Below are positions 11,005 through 20,141 of a DNA stretch of 40,410 bases, one piece after another; within the stretch, counting starts at the first letter, position 1, and each line of letters starts with the position of its first letter. The stretch covers positions 1-40,410 of the forward strand of contig QANT01009273.1 in assembly GCA_003254885.1 (NCBI GenBank), given 5' to 3'. The stretch is from Purshia tridentata. Taxonomy: Eukaryota; Streptophyta; Magnoliopsida; Rosales; Rosaceae. Both the position numbers and the translations under genes were made by a program. The notes beneath the pieces are model-generated. The model had not been told where the DNA came from and ran no database searches. It saw only the letters and a program-made list of their open reading frames with translations.

Positions 11005-11784
11005 CTAATTTCTTGCGATTTTTGTGTTTTAAATCTCAGTTTTTAAAGGTTTTAAAAGGCCTAATTGATTAGCATATCTTTCCCAATTGGTTTATGTTTT
11101 GTTTCCTAGTTTCTTAGGGTTTGTCTCTTATAAATAGATTGTTTTAATCTTAAATCAAGTAGCTCACATATAATATACAATTTGAGAGATTATGCATTTT
11201 AAGGTTTAGTTTGTGAGGCTTTTATTGATTCTATGAACATCCTTTTTGCATAAACACTAATCATATAGGATAGTTCATCGTGCATAAACATAGATAGGTT
11301 GAATAAATTGTTCCTTGTGAATCTATTCAATCTATCACATTCATTCATACATCCTCCATCTTTGGTTGAACTCGAGCATCAAAGTTGAGGTCGAGTTTGT
11401 GAGCTCTTGTCTTCAGGGCATTGGCAAGAAGGTCTCTACTCAATTCAAGTGATCGAAGAGATACAAGTGGCAAGAGGTCAGTTTACTTTTCTACGAAGGA
11501 ATTTAGATTAGTTTGGATCGAGTCATTGGTTGTAAGTTTTCAGGTATCATAATGGATTGTTTATTTGGACTAGGTCCCGCAGTTTTTCCCAATTTAGGGT
11601 TTTCCACATCAACAAATATCTGTGTTCATTGTTTGGTTATTTGATTGTTTTGTTGATCAGGTTTAGTTGATTTTAATCCGCTGCTTAATTAATCAACTTG
11701 GTAAAATTAAAATTAGGTACATTGTTGTAAAAGCCTATTCACCCCCCCTCTAGGCTTGTTTAGTAATCTAACTAAGGAATTTCA
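11005..11784 (+). repeat. Partial 5' LTR of the copia element
   Basis: It aligns with 15560-16335 from the shared AAATCTCAGTTTTTAAAGG region to the shared end GGAATTTCA. It contains a TATA box, TATAAATA, at 11129-11136 (matching 15681-15688 in the other copy). The first part of the LTR, including its TG start and minisatellite, is absent. Confidence 0.8.
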
Positions 11785-11786
11785 AC

Positions 11787-11798
11787 TGGTATCAGAGC
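11787..11798 (+). other. Primer-binding site, tRNA-iMet type
   Basis: TGGTATCAGAGC, two bases after the 5' LTR end, is the complement of the 3' end of plant initiator tRNA-Met and the usual primer site of plant copia elements. It fixes the element's strand and LTR boundary. Confidence 0.9.
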
Positions 11799-12070
11799 AA
11801 GTCACTAGTTTCACTTAGTGAGGTCCTAGATTAGATTCTTGAGGATGGATCGTGCAAGTGGTTCCATTGCTCATCTGCACTATTTGATAGTAGTAACTAT
11901 GCTGCTTGGAAAGCTAAGATGAGAGCCTTTCTTTAGGCTCTTGATGATCATGTGTGGCACATAACTGTGTATGGCTAGACTAAACAAATTCAGAAGGTTA
12001 GGTAACACTTAAAACATTTGAAGAATGAACTAATGTTGAAAAACTTCATAGTACCAATAACCACAAAGGC

Positions 12071-12661
12071 TTGAATGTGATTTTCACAACCATGACTTCT
12101 GACCGGTTCAAACATATTTCACACTGTGAAACCTCTAAAGAGGCTTGGGATATTCTACAGGTTACCCATAAGGGAACTTCTTCTGTCAAAGAGTCTAAAA
12201 TACAAATTCTAACTACCCAATTTGAAAATATCAAAATGCTTGAAGATGAGATGTTTTTTGAATTTTATGCTAAGTTGAGTGATATTGTGAATTCATGCTA
12301 TAACCTAGGTGATAGAATTCCTGAGCATAGAGTGGTCAAAAATATACTTAGGTCACTTCCTTCTCGCTTTCATACTAAAGTAACTGCAATAGAAGAAGTT
12401 AAAAACTTGAATACTTTGAAGATTGAAGACTTAGTAGGCTTACTAAAAACCTTTGAAATGCAATTTCTTGAATCTAAGAAGGTCAAAAGTGTTGCTCTTA
12501 AGACTATTAATAAATCCTCTGATGAATTTGATAGCGGATTTGATGCTTTCATAATTGTAAAAGATTTGAAGTTGTTTGGTGAAAAATTTAGACATATGCT
12601 TAAGTCAAATAAAAGTAAGTCAATTAATAGGAGTTTTAAACAAGAGGAAAGTGGGAAATAG
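12071..12661 (+). pseudogene. gag: Copia gag, N-terminal/core part (UBN2-like)
   Basis: A 196-residue open frame with the features of the plant copia gag (UBN2/Retrotran_gag_2) family: TSKEAWDILQVTHKGTSSVK, then ESKIQILTTQFENIKMLEDE, then LPSRFHTKVTAIE. Gag forms the virus-like particle of the element. The natural start lies upstream: an ATG at 11845 opens a region reading FDSSNYAAWKAKMRAF in another frame, followed by in-frame stops at 11934-11936 and 11976-11978 and a further frame change before 12071. The frame ends at TAG 12659-12661, and gag-like sequence resumes in another frame 21 bp later. The ORF is therefore a fragment of a decayed gene. Confidence 0.75.
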
Positions 12662-12681
12662 ATAAGAAGAAAAATAAGGCA

Positions 12682-13735
12682 ATGAATGCAACTTCGAGTG
12701 ATAGTGGGTCTGATTCTAAAAGTGGTCATGGTGAAAATAATAATTTTGCTTTAATGGTTAAGTTAGATAATGATGGTGAACATGATGAGGATTTGGAAGA
12801 GGATCATGATGAAGACATTTTTGAGAAATACAAGGAGTTGTATGATGAGTGTTATAAGACCAAGAAAAAGTGCCTTAAGATGTTTAAAAAATTACTTGCA
12901 ATTGAGAATGAGAAAAATGTTTTGCTGAATGAAAATTCTACTTTGTGTGGTAAATTGTTTGCTCTTGAGAATGATAAATGTATGCTTGAAAAAGATAAAT
13001 CTGTCATGGTTGATAAATTGAATGTGCTTGAGAATGAAAAATCTATATTTGTGCTTGAGAATTCTGTTTTGCATGATAATTCTTTGTTTGATAATTCTAA
13101 TGTGCAAAATAGGTTGGTTGAGAAAGAAAATGCTTGATAAAATTAGGTTTCTAGAATATAGTTTTAATGAGAAAGTTAATTTGGTAGAATTAATTTCCTT
13201 TCAGAAAGTAAGACTAGAGCATGATCTTGAAGAGGCAAAAGAAAAAATTGAGAAGTTATCCATAGGAGCTGGAAAAATTGATGAGATGTTAAGCCTTGGG
13301 AAAACATTTGGTGATAAAATAGGTTTAGGTTTTGTAGGTGAAGAGTCTAAATCATGTATCCCTACAACTAAGTTCGTTAAAGCGATAGAACCTGTGGTCT
13401 CTAACATAGTTGCTTCACCCTTAGTGACTCATTCTTCTAAAGTGACTTCCAAATCAAAGTTTATACCTGTGTGTCATCATTGTGGTAGGCGTGGTCATAT
13501 TAGGCCTAGATGTAACATTCTTAGGAAGAACACTAGGAAGTTTTTTATGCCTATAATGAATAAGGGTAAAAATTCTCTTCAAGGTCAAGTTCAGGCACTT
13601 CTAAATAAAGCTAATAGGATTTCAAAGTCTATTTCTCTTTCTACACCTAACATACCTAAGGTTAAACAAATTTGGGTTAGGAAAGAAAAGAAAAAGTTTG
13701 TTGGTGATTGTGCAATTGACCAACAAACTTTTTGA
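12682..13735 (+). pseudogene. gag: Copia gag, C-terminal part with zinc knuckle (frameshifted)
   Basis: The first frame (12682-13137) encodes an acidic segment (DEDLEEDHDED) and then a heptad-like coiled coil built on repeated LENEK/LENDK units. A frame change near 13128-13137 continues into a second frame running to 13735. This holds a further coiled coil (RLEHDLEEAKEKIEKL) and a CCHC zinc knuckle, CHHCGRRGHIRPRC, at about 13470-13511, the RNA-binding motif of retroelement nucleocapsids. The frame ends about 60 residues after the knuckle, just past VKQIWVRK, where an intact element would continue towards the protease. No pol follows. I treat the two frames as one broken gene. Confidence 0.75.
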
Positions 13736-15079
13736 CCAAGTCTTCTTAGATACATGCCTAAACTTTTTCATTGTGTGTTTCATGTAGTTTAGGTGCATTT
13801 TTCTTTGCATTCTCATTCATTTTTTTTTACGTTAAAAAAAAAAAATTTGCATCCCATGCATCATTCTCATGACTTGAGTTGTACAAGTTTTCAATTGAGC
13901 TTTTTGATAATCTTGAATGATTCTGATATTCAGTTGAGTTTATTGTTTTATTATGCTATTTTGCATCTCTTGTTAACTCAATCATTCTAATAGTACTTAG
14001 AAGCTTATGTCTCATTTCATTCACTTTTTCGAAACATATTTGCTTCTATTTTGGTTACAACACTGAATTGATGAAAAAATCTATGAATTGTTATTTGCAT
14101 CTCATTCAAAAAAAAATGGAGAGGGCTACCTAGTGGCTAGAGTGAAGCCGTCAATGGGGCAAGACATGTTTGCTTGACTAGCTTGAAAAAGGCTACCCAT
14201 TCTCTAGTGTGTTAGCTTCCATGATTCTGTCTCCTTGAAAAGGAATTTTTTATATAAAAAGGAAAAAAAATCATTGTGAGGAATTCGTTTGGGCTAAAAT
14301 ATATTAAAAAAATAAAAAATAAAATTTGTGCCCGTTGTTTGCATTGCATGTTTACTTTCATATTTCATCTTTTTCGGTTGCATCTAAAATCAAAGCACTT
14401 TGTTCTGTCTTAAGTTTGTGATCTGTCTCATATGTGTCTTTGGAATTCAATTTGATTTTGTTAAGTATAGGTATGCCTAATAGCATGAGTGTTCAATGTC
14501 TGATCTATTTATTGCAAATCTTTCATGTTTTATCATAGGCTCAATTCTTTTTCCTGCTCAACTCATGTTCTCAACTCAAATCATGCATAATCATATGATT
14601 GTTGGCATATCTTTATTTAAACTTTTGCATAAGGCATGTTTTTAGGAGGAGCTTTGGTTAATCATAATTGTCCTTTAAAATTTTTTTTTTTTGAAGTGCC
14701 TTGTCCAAATTTGTTGGTTTTGGGTTTGGGTCACCGTTTGCCTATAGAGTTTTTGAATCAAGTTGTTGGTTGGAGTGTTGATTTTCTTCTCAAATTTTTC
14801 CTTTTCTTAGTGTTTCCTATTTTTTTCTTTGGTGCTTCTTGATTGGAATTTGTTGGCATTCCCTTTAGCCTTCCTAGCCAAAAAAGGGGAGAGATAGCTA
14901 TTATGATTGAGTGCATATCTTATATCATATTTCACCACACTTTGCTTTTCACGGATTTTGTGTTTGTAAGCGTTTTTCTTGTAGGGTCTAACTGGACAAT
15001 CATAGCGTTGGGTCTTGTCTTGGTGTTTCATTTGTATTTGATTATGATGCTTTGTCTAGAAAATGCCAAAGGGAGAGAT
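13736..15079 (+). other. Non-coding spacer of the copia element
   Basis: This AT-rich region lies between gag and the 3' LTR. Its ORFs (13793-13990, 14636-14842, 14843-15085) are short and hydrophobic, without family motifs. An envelope-like gene can occur here in Maximus/SIRE elements, but nothing supports one in this copy. A purine-rich AAAAAAGGGGAGAGATAGC near 14880 resembles the true polypurine tract 190 bp further on, and may be an internal or duplicated tract. Confidence 0.5.
15065..15079 (+). other. Polypurine tract of the copia element
   Basis: GCCAAAGGGAGAGAT immediately precedes the TGTTAATG start of the 3' LTR. This is the usual plus-strand primer position and composition. Confidence 0.7.
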
Positions 15080-16335
15080 TGTTAATGTAAGTTTGTGTAA
15101 TTGGCTATTTCCTAACGACTAAACAATCACTTTGTAAGTACTATATTAGTTTAGATTAAGTGAGTCAAGTGTTGATTTTAATCGTCGTTTAAAGTGAAGC
15201 AAGATTCGAGGTTCAAGTATTGATCAAGCCGTGTCTCAATGTTCAATTCCTATTAGGATCAAGATAATTTGTCTTAGAGACTATGCATACATTCTAGGTG
15301 ATTAGAAATTTATTCATATGCCTTTAAATGTGTTTTATTCTCTTTGAGTTTGAAAAAGGATGTTTGAAATTGTTTAAAAAGTGTTTCTGGTCTCAGAGGA
15401 TTGATCCCATGGATCAGAGGATAGGTGCTACGGGTCAAAGGACAGGTCCTAAGAATCAAAGGACCGATCTCATGGATCAGAGGACTGGTCCTACAGTGGC
15501 TTTTTTTTTTGGCTTCCAGTAGACCGATCCCATACTTTAGAGGACCAGTCGTACGCGTGATTTTTTACGATTTTGTTTTTTAAATCTCAGTTTTTAAAGG
15601 TTTTAAAAGACCTAATTGATTACCATATTTTACCTAATTGGTTTATGTTTTGTTTCATAGTTTATTAGGGGTTTGTCTCTTATAAATAGATTATTTTAAT
15701 CTTAAATCAAGTAGCTTACATATAATATACAATTTGAAAGATTGTGCATTCTAAGTTTTAGTGTGTAAGGCTTTTATTGATTCTATGAACATCCTCTTTG
15801 CATAAACACTAATCATATAGGATAGTTCATTGTGCATAAACATAGCTAGGTTGAATAGATTGTTCCTTGTGAATCTATTCAATCTATCACATTCATTCAT
15901 ACATCCTCCATCTTTGGTTGAATTGAGCATCAAGGTTGAAGTCGAGTTCGTAAGCTCTTGTCTTCAGGGCGTTGGTAAAAAGGTCTCTACTTAATTCAAG
16001 TGATCGAAGAGATACAAGTAGCGTAAGGTCAGTTTTACTTTTCTAGGAAGGAATCTAGATTGGTTTGGATCGAGTCATTGGTTGCAAATTTTCAAGTATC
16101 ATAATGAATTGTTTATCTGGACTAGGTCCTGCGGTTTTTCCCAATTGAGGGTCTTTTGCGTCAACAAATATCTGTGTTCATTGTTTGGTTGTTTTATTGT
16201 TTTATTGATCAGGTTTAGATGATTTTAATCCGCTGCTTAATTAATCAACTTGGTAAAATTAAAATTGGGTAAATTGTTGTAAAAGCCTCTTCACCCCCGT
16301 CTAGGCTTGTTTAGTGATCTAACTAGGGAATTTCA
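15080..16335 (+). repeat. Complete 3' LTR of the copia element (1256 bp)
   Basis: It starts TGTTAATGTAAG directly after the polypurine tract and ends GGAATTTCA, giving TG...CA ends. TATAAATA at 15681-15688 is the likely promoter. Its 5' third, missing from the other LTR, contains a minisatellite. Confidence 0.8.
15394..15556 (+). repeat. Minisatellite in the copia LTR
   Basis: About seven degenerate units of roughly 19-22 bp with the pattern GATCAGAGGACnGGTCCTA (also read as tandem copies of AGAGGAnnGATCCCATGGATC). Each unit is itself partly palindromic (GGACnGGTCC). It lies in the U3-like part of the 3' LTR, a common place for enhancer-type repeats. Confidence 0.6.
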
Positions 16336-17021
16336 CCCAGTGACCCACCCCTATCCGTATCCCCTCCCCTTTGGTCACAAACATAGCATAACTTTTCATG
16401 AATTAAATATTTAGCTCATCCTCCTCCTTAGATCTCTACCATCATTGACAATCTGAAATAGTAGCAGTGGAACTAAAAATCATCATCATTTCTTCAATGG
16501 TGCAAGAAATTTCCTTGTTGAATTAATAGTCAAAGCTCTTGTTAAAGTCAACTATCCAACCCAAAGAAAGCTTGTTGATCTTCTCTCTCTCTCTCCCATG
16601 TATTAGATCTCTCTCTCTCTCTCTTCCCCCTTCCGCCCCTCAGTCTTCACCTCTCCCCCATCTTCCTTCCTATGGCTTCCAAGCCCTTTCTCTATGAATC
16701 TTTCAACACCGGCGTTGGCACCGAACCAAACCGGCATCGGAAATGTTTGGTTTGGTTTGGTTTTTCACCACAGACTGTGGTTTTCAACGCCGAACCAGAC
16801 TGATGCTTCATTGCCAGTGCGGCTCATGGTTTCAGCTCCGATGAGAGCCAAACCGGACTGTGGCCCAGGCCTAATAACAGCAACACTCTTATAGGTAATT
16901 AGTGAGATGAAAAATGCTTGCTGTGTTCTCAATTTTATTTGCTTTTATACATTTCTCTTTCAAATTATAAACTTCTCTCGTGTGTTGTAAGTTTTTCACA
17001 TTGCATCTTTGATATTTTCAG
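16336..17021. other. Junction region between copia 3' LTR and RPA fragment
   Basis: It holds a (CT)n microsatellite at about 16571-16624 and a GC-richer stretch at 16630-16870 with CCAAACC/GGTTTGGTTT motifs. The short frame at 16694-16894 has no recognisable domain. The left end of the Helitron-like unit should lie at or before this region, but I could not identify a TC start. Confidence 0.35.
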
Positions 17022-17409
17022 ATGTCATAGGACACATCAAATCATTTCAGTCTTTGGAGCAAAAGGTAGTTCAAGGCAACAGAATTGATAGTAAATGTGA
17101 ATTTCACACTCAAAACTTAAAGTATAATACCCAAATATATTTATAATATTCTAATGTGTACGTGATCATCCTAGATACTTCTGACCTTATTTATTCTACC
17201 AGGAGAGATGAAGTTTGGGTGACATAATGGAGTGACGCAGCAAAGAGCTTTGATTGTGAGGGTTTATAGAATTTGCAACCACTGGTGTTTGTAGCATTCA
17301 CCAGTCTCAAAGTAAAGAAGTATTTGGATACAAAATTTACTTTCATTCTTTTTTTTTTTGTGCAAAATAAATTCACCTTACTATGGTGATTTCTAAAACA
17401 CTTTGTTTT

Positions 17410-17505
17410 TTATTATCCATAGTAACAAATTTAGCTGTAATTAGATTTTTTTTTGATTATCCATAATAACATATTTAGCAGTGATTAGATTTTTTTTTTA
17501 AAAGA
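17410..17505. repeat. Diverged tandem duplication, about 45 bp unit
   Basis: GATTATCCATA followed by GTAACAAATTTAGCTGTAA or its close variant and a T-run occurs twice in succession, within an intron-like part of the RPA fragment. Confidence 0.55.
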
Positions 17506-18073
17506 AAAAAAAAAGATCCAGAGCTATACACCTCACTAAGTCTACACTTTTGCCTTATTTTGTTACAAAAAAAATCAAAACTCTCACAACTTGCATCCAC
17601 AAAAAAAATCATAAACTAATTATCACATTATTCATATACAGGGAACCTTGTATTTAGCAGCACAAATGCCACTATTACCTTTCTGAATCCAAACATCTGA
17701 GAAATTGAATTATATAACATAGCGTACGAATTTGTTTTCCATGTAGTGATTCACTATATATCTTTATTGATACTTTCTGTTCACCGTGGTCTAACAACAT
17801 ATCCTGATTTATTAACAGATTCAAGGATTTTATGATGCTTATTAATATGCTGCCCACTGTCACTGCTGAACTACAACCTGCATAAGTGAATCCTCATACT
17901 AGATTGACTGTCAATGCACTAAATGTGCTCAACCCTCAGACATGTCAAATACTTATGAATTTTCTTGCTCTATATATTGCCACTACTTTTCTACTTTTTT
18001 CCTTATATAAACAACTCTATTAACTTTTCTTTTCCGATATTAATTAATCAAACGAAATTTTGATTCCAGATTT

Positions 18074-18239
18074 TAATACCAAAATATACAACATAATACT
18101 ATCATAGAGTTTCTTCATAAGGAAATTTTCCTTATGTTGTATGTTTTGGTATTATACAAGGCAAAACGACGTGCATAGCAGGTTATTATATTCCATTTAG
18201 TTTAAGAACTTCAGAAATAGAATATAATAACCTGCTATG
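18074..18239. repeat. Two adjacent hairpins with an extra central palindrome
   Basis: Hairpin 1: 18074-18096 pairs with 18132-18154 (23 bp, one mismatch). Hairpin 2: 18174-18193 pairs perfectly with 18220-18239 (20 bp, 26-nt loop). A third palindrome, CATAAGGAAA-T-TTTCCTTATG at 18116-18136, overlaps the right arm of hairpin 1, so the two folds compete. The block lies in an intron-like part of the RPA fragment. It may be a small foldback element or a small-RNA source; neither can be shown from sequence alone. Confidence 0.7.
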
Positions 18240-19254
18240 TACCTGCTACTTAACATTATTTATACACAATTAAATTAAACTTTATATTCATAATAATCAA
18301 TTACTTTCATATATAATTTTTACACTTTTCTCTTAACAAACTCTTGCATACTTATCTAATATTTTCAAACTTATTATAAAATATATTTTTTATTTGTTTA
18401 CTATCTTTATTCTTTTCATCCATTCAAATATTTATAACCAAATTTCCATCCATTTAATATTCATCGGCATAGATTGCTGATAAAAAATTATTATTCATCA
18501 ATAAATAATGATACAACTTATGTTCTTCATTTTATTATAGGGCATCATATTTACATGTGGAGCAATTATCATGCGTTTTGACATACATGATGGTTGGTGG
18601 TATGAATCATGTTCTGCTTACCATAGACAGCTAAAACCTTATGCGCAGGGTACAAAATTAGCTTGCTCAAAGAACCCTCACCTCAACTCACCTCCTCACC
18701 CTTGGTAAAATAATCATCATCTTTCAGTCTTTATTATCATAAACAATTGCGTTCAATTCCCTTTAATTATATGTCATTCTTTTAAAATCTAATCAAACTA
18801 TGTGCTAGATTTAAGCTAGGATTGGTTATTAAGGATGATACAGATGTCACTTGCATTATATTGATTGGTAAGCAAGCAGAAGAACTTTTTGGTGTGTCAT
18901 GCCATAGCTTGGTGAATCAAAGCGGTTACACTGATCAGGAAGAACTTCCAAATCCAATTAAGAGAGTGAAGAATCAAACAAAAGTTTTTCAACTTAGTTT
19001 TGGGCCCTTCAAACCCAACTCCGGTAGGAATGAATTGGTTATCCATGCCATCTCAGATGATGAACCAATGGCAATTGAACCATCTCCTGCAACATCTTCC
19101 AAGAAGGCAACTCAAGATCTGTCTCCTCTCACTCCATCACCACATTCCAAGAAGCATGGCCGCACAACACTTGCTCCCTCTGCATACAAAAATTTGCAGC
19201 AAAAGGTGAAATTATTGGCAAAGAAAAATTGCTTTGTCAAGTGAAAGTTATTTA

Positions 19255-19259
19255 CCTCC
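19255..19259. repeat. Target-site duplication of the Tat element (left)
   Basis: CCTCC, identical to 29667-29671. Five base pairs is the duplication size of LTR-retrotransposon integrases. Confidence 0.85.
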
Positions 19260-19789
19260 TGTTGATGCTAAAATTCTTGTTGGGCCTGATTTTAACAATC
19301 AACAATGAATCAATCAACTATAAGCCCACCACTCGGACGTCACACTTCCTTCGAACTTTTGTCTCCTTGAATTGTTGAAATCTCCCCGTGGGGTGTACCT
19401 GCAATAACACTCCGATGCTAAAATGAGTGAATAATTCTATATGCTTCTCCATGTGTTCTTTTTTCTTAGGTTCGATCCCCCCTCTACATGGAGGCACATT
19501 CCTTTTTATACTAAAAATAATTTTTCCGTTACCCCCTTCCTTCGCGCTTTTCTTCCCGTTATATTTCTTTAATGCGTTCGATCGTTGGTGTCTTTAATTT
19601 GGTTCGTAGGTCATTGAAATGGGGGTGGAAAACGGGCTATGCCTTTAAGATACAGAAAATGTTACCATTTCTCTTATTGGGTTTCTCTTATTGGGCTTCA
19701 GCCCTTTTGGGCTTCTCTTCTTTCCTTTGGATTGGGCCTGTTTATACTTCAGCCCTGGGCTCGGGCCCAATTTATTTCTGTCGCCCACA
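19260..19789 (-). repeat. 3' LTR of the Tat element
   Basis: 530 bp. Plus-strand start TGTTGATGCTAAAATTC, end CGCCCACA; on the element strand TGTGGGCG...CATCAACA, so TG...CA. A TATA box (TATAAAAAGG, minus strand) lies at 19501-19510. Short plus-strand ORFs here (19572-19853, 19639-19866) recur in the other LTR and are not genes. Confidence 0.93.
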
Positions 19790-19791
19790 AT

Positions 19792-19810
19792 GCCCCTTTT
19801 TTTTTTCTCT
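19792..19810 (-). other. Polypurine tract of the Tat element
   Basis: On the minus strand AGAGAAAAAAAAAAGGGGC ends two bases before the LTR start, the expected site for plus-strand priming. Confidence 0.85.
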
Positions 19811-19965
19811 GCCTGCCTCGTGTCATGTTTTGGTTGGTAGAGGGAAAAAATGACGGCGTAAGTTAAAAAGGTGTCTTTTGATTGTTTCGAGGCGCGTCTT
19901 TTCGACCTCTGCCCTTCTCGAACCTCTGAGCTTCCTCAGCCACTCATTTTTCGAATCCCTCTGTT

Positions 19966-19973
19966 TATTTAAA
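19966..19973 (+). promoter_or_regulatory. Putative TATA box of antisense ORF 1
   Basis: TATTTAAA lies about 170 bp before the ATG at 20142 on the plus strand, leaving room for a leader of about 140 bases. This is weak on its own, but the region between PPT and ORF has no other coding content. Confidence 0.35.
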
Positions 19974-20141
19974 CCTTACTTTTCATCTCCATAACTTACA
20001 ATTTCCAGGCTTCCACAGTGCCTCTTAAGAATAACCCCTTTTGCGACCTCGCGCCTTTCCGTCATTCGCCCAAGGTCTTCGGTGATTCCTAGCCTGTTCT
20101 CCTCCTTCGTTCTCGTGTAAGTCCCTCTTTTCTTTTTTACT

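Larger units (their letters stand above)
11005..16335 (+). mobile_element. Ty1/copia-type element, pol-less and 5'-truncated
   Basis: Two direct copies of an LTR (11005-11784, partial; 15080-16335, complete) enclose a tRNA-iMet primer site, a decayed gag and a long non-coding spacer ending in a polypurine tract. No protease, integrase, reverse transcriptase or RNase H is present in the 3.3-kb interior, so this is a gag-only, non-autonomous or internally deleted copy. The gag with a long coiled-coil/acidic tail, and the large spacer before the 3' LTR, recall the Maximus/SIRE lineage. The first ~480 bp of the 5' LTR are missing, so a target duplication cannot be tested (bases after the 3' LTR are CCCAG). 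The two LTRs differ by about 6% over the ~330 bp I compared. Confidence 0.8.
17022..19254 (+). pseudogene. RPA1-like gene fragment, 5' part (broken)
   Basis: Exon-like blocks in order match the large subunit of replication protein A as carried by plant Helitrons. They are: an OB-fold start DVIGHIKSFQSLEQKV after an acceptor at 17021; a second block (from 17203) with VFVAFTSLKVKKYL; a block from 17642 with LVFSSTNATITFLNPNI; a zinc-ribbon block from about 18541 with FTCGAII and GWWYESCSAYHRQL; and the C-terminal OB-fold (18808-19244) with VIKDDTDVTCIILIGKQAEE and LFGVSCHSLV. RPA1 binds single-stranded DNA. Stops at 17225-17227, 17267-17269 and after LNPNI, loss of a ribbon cysteine (Tyr in CSAY) and absence of the first OB-folds show it is non-functional. 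The reading is cut by the Tat insertion at 19255. Confidence 0.65.

Noticed and set aside
12370..12729. Minus-strand ORF of 119 codons over the copia gag
   Set aside because: It is antisense to a clear UBN2-type gag and has no recognisable content of its own.
14636..15085. Possible envelope-like ORFs before the copia 3' LTR
   Set aside because: The frames are short and hydrophobic, unrelated to each other, and the last runs into the polypurine tract and LTR. There is no signal peptide plus ectodomain pattern.
19572..19866. Plus-strand hydrophobic ORFs in the Tat LTR, also at 29449-29750
   Set aside because: The same frames recur in both LTRs, opposite to the transcribed strand. Their low-complexity Phe/Leu/Trp content reflects the LTR's TTGGGCTTC-type repeats.
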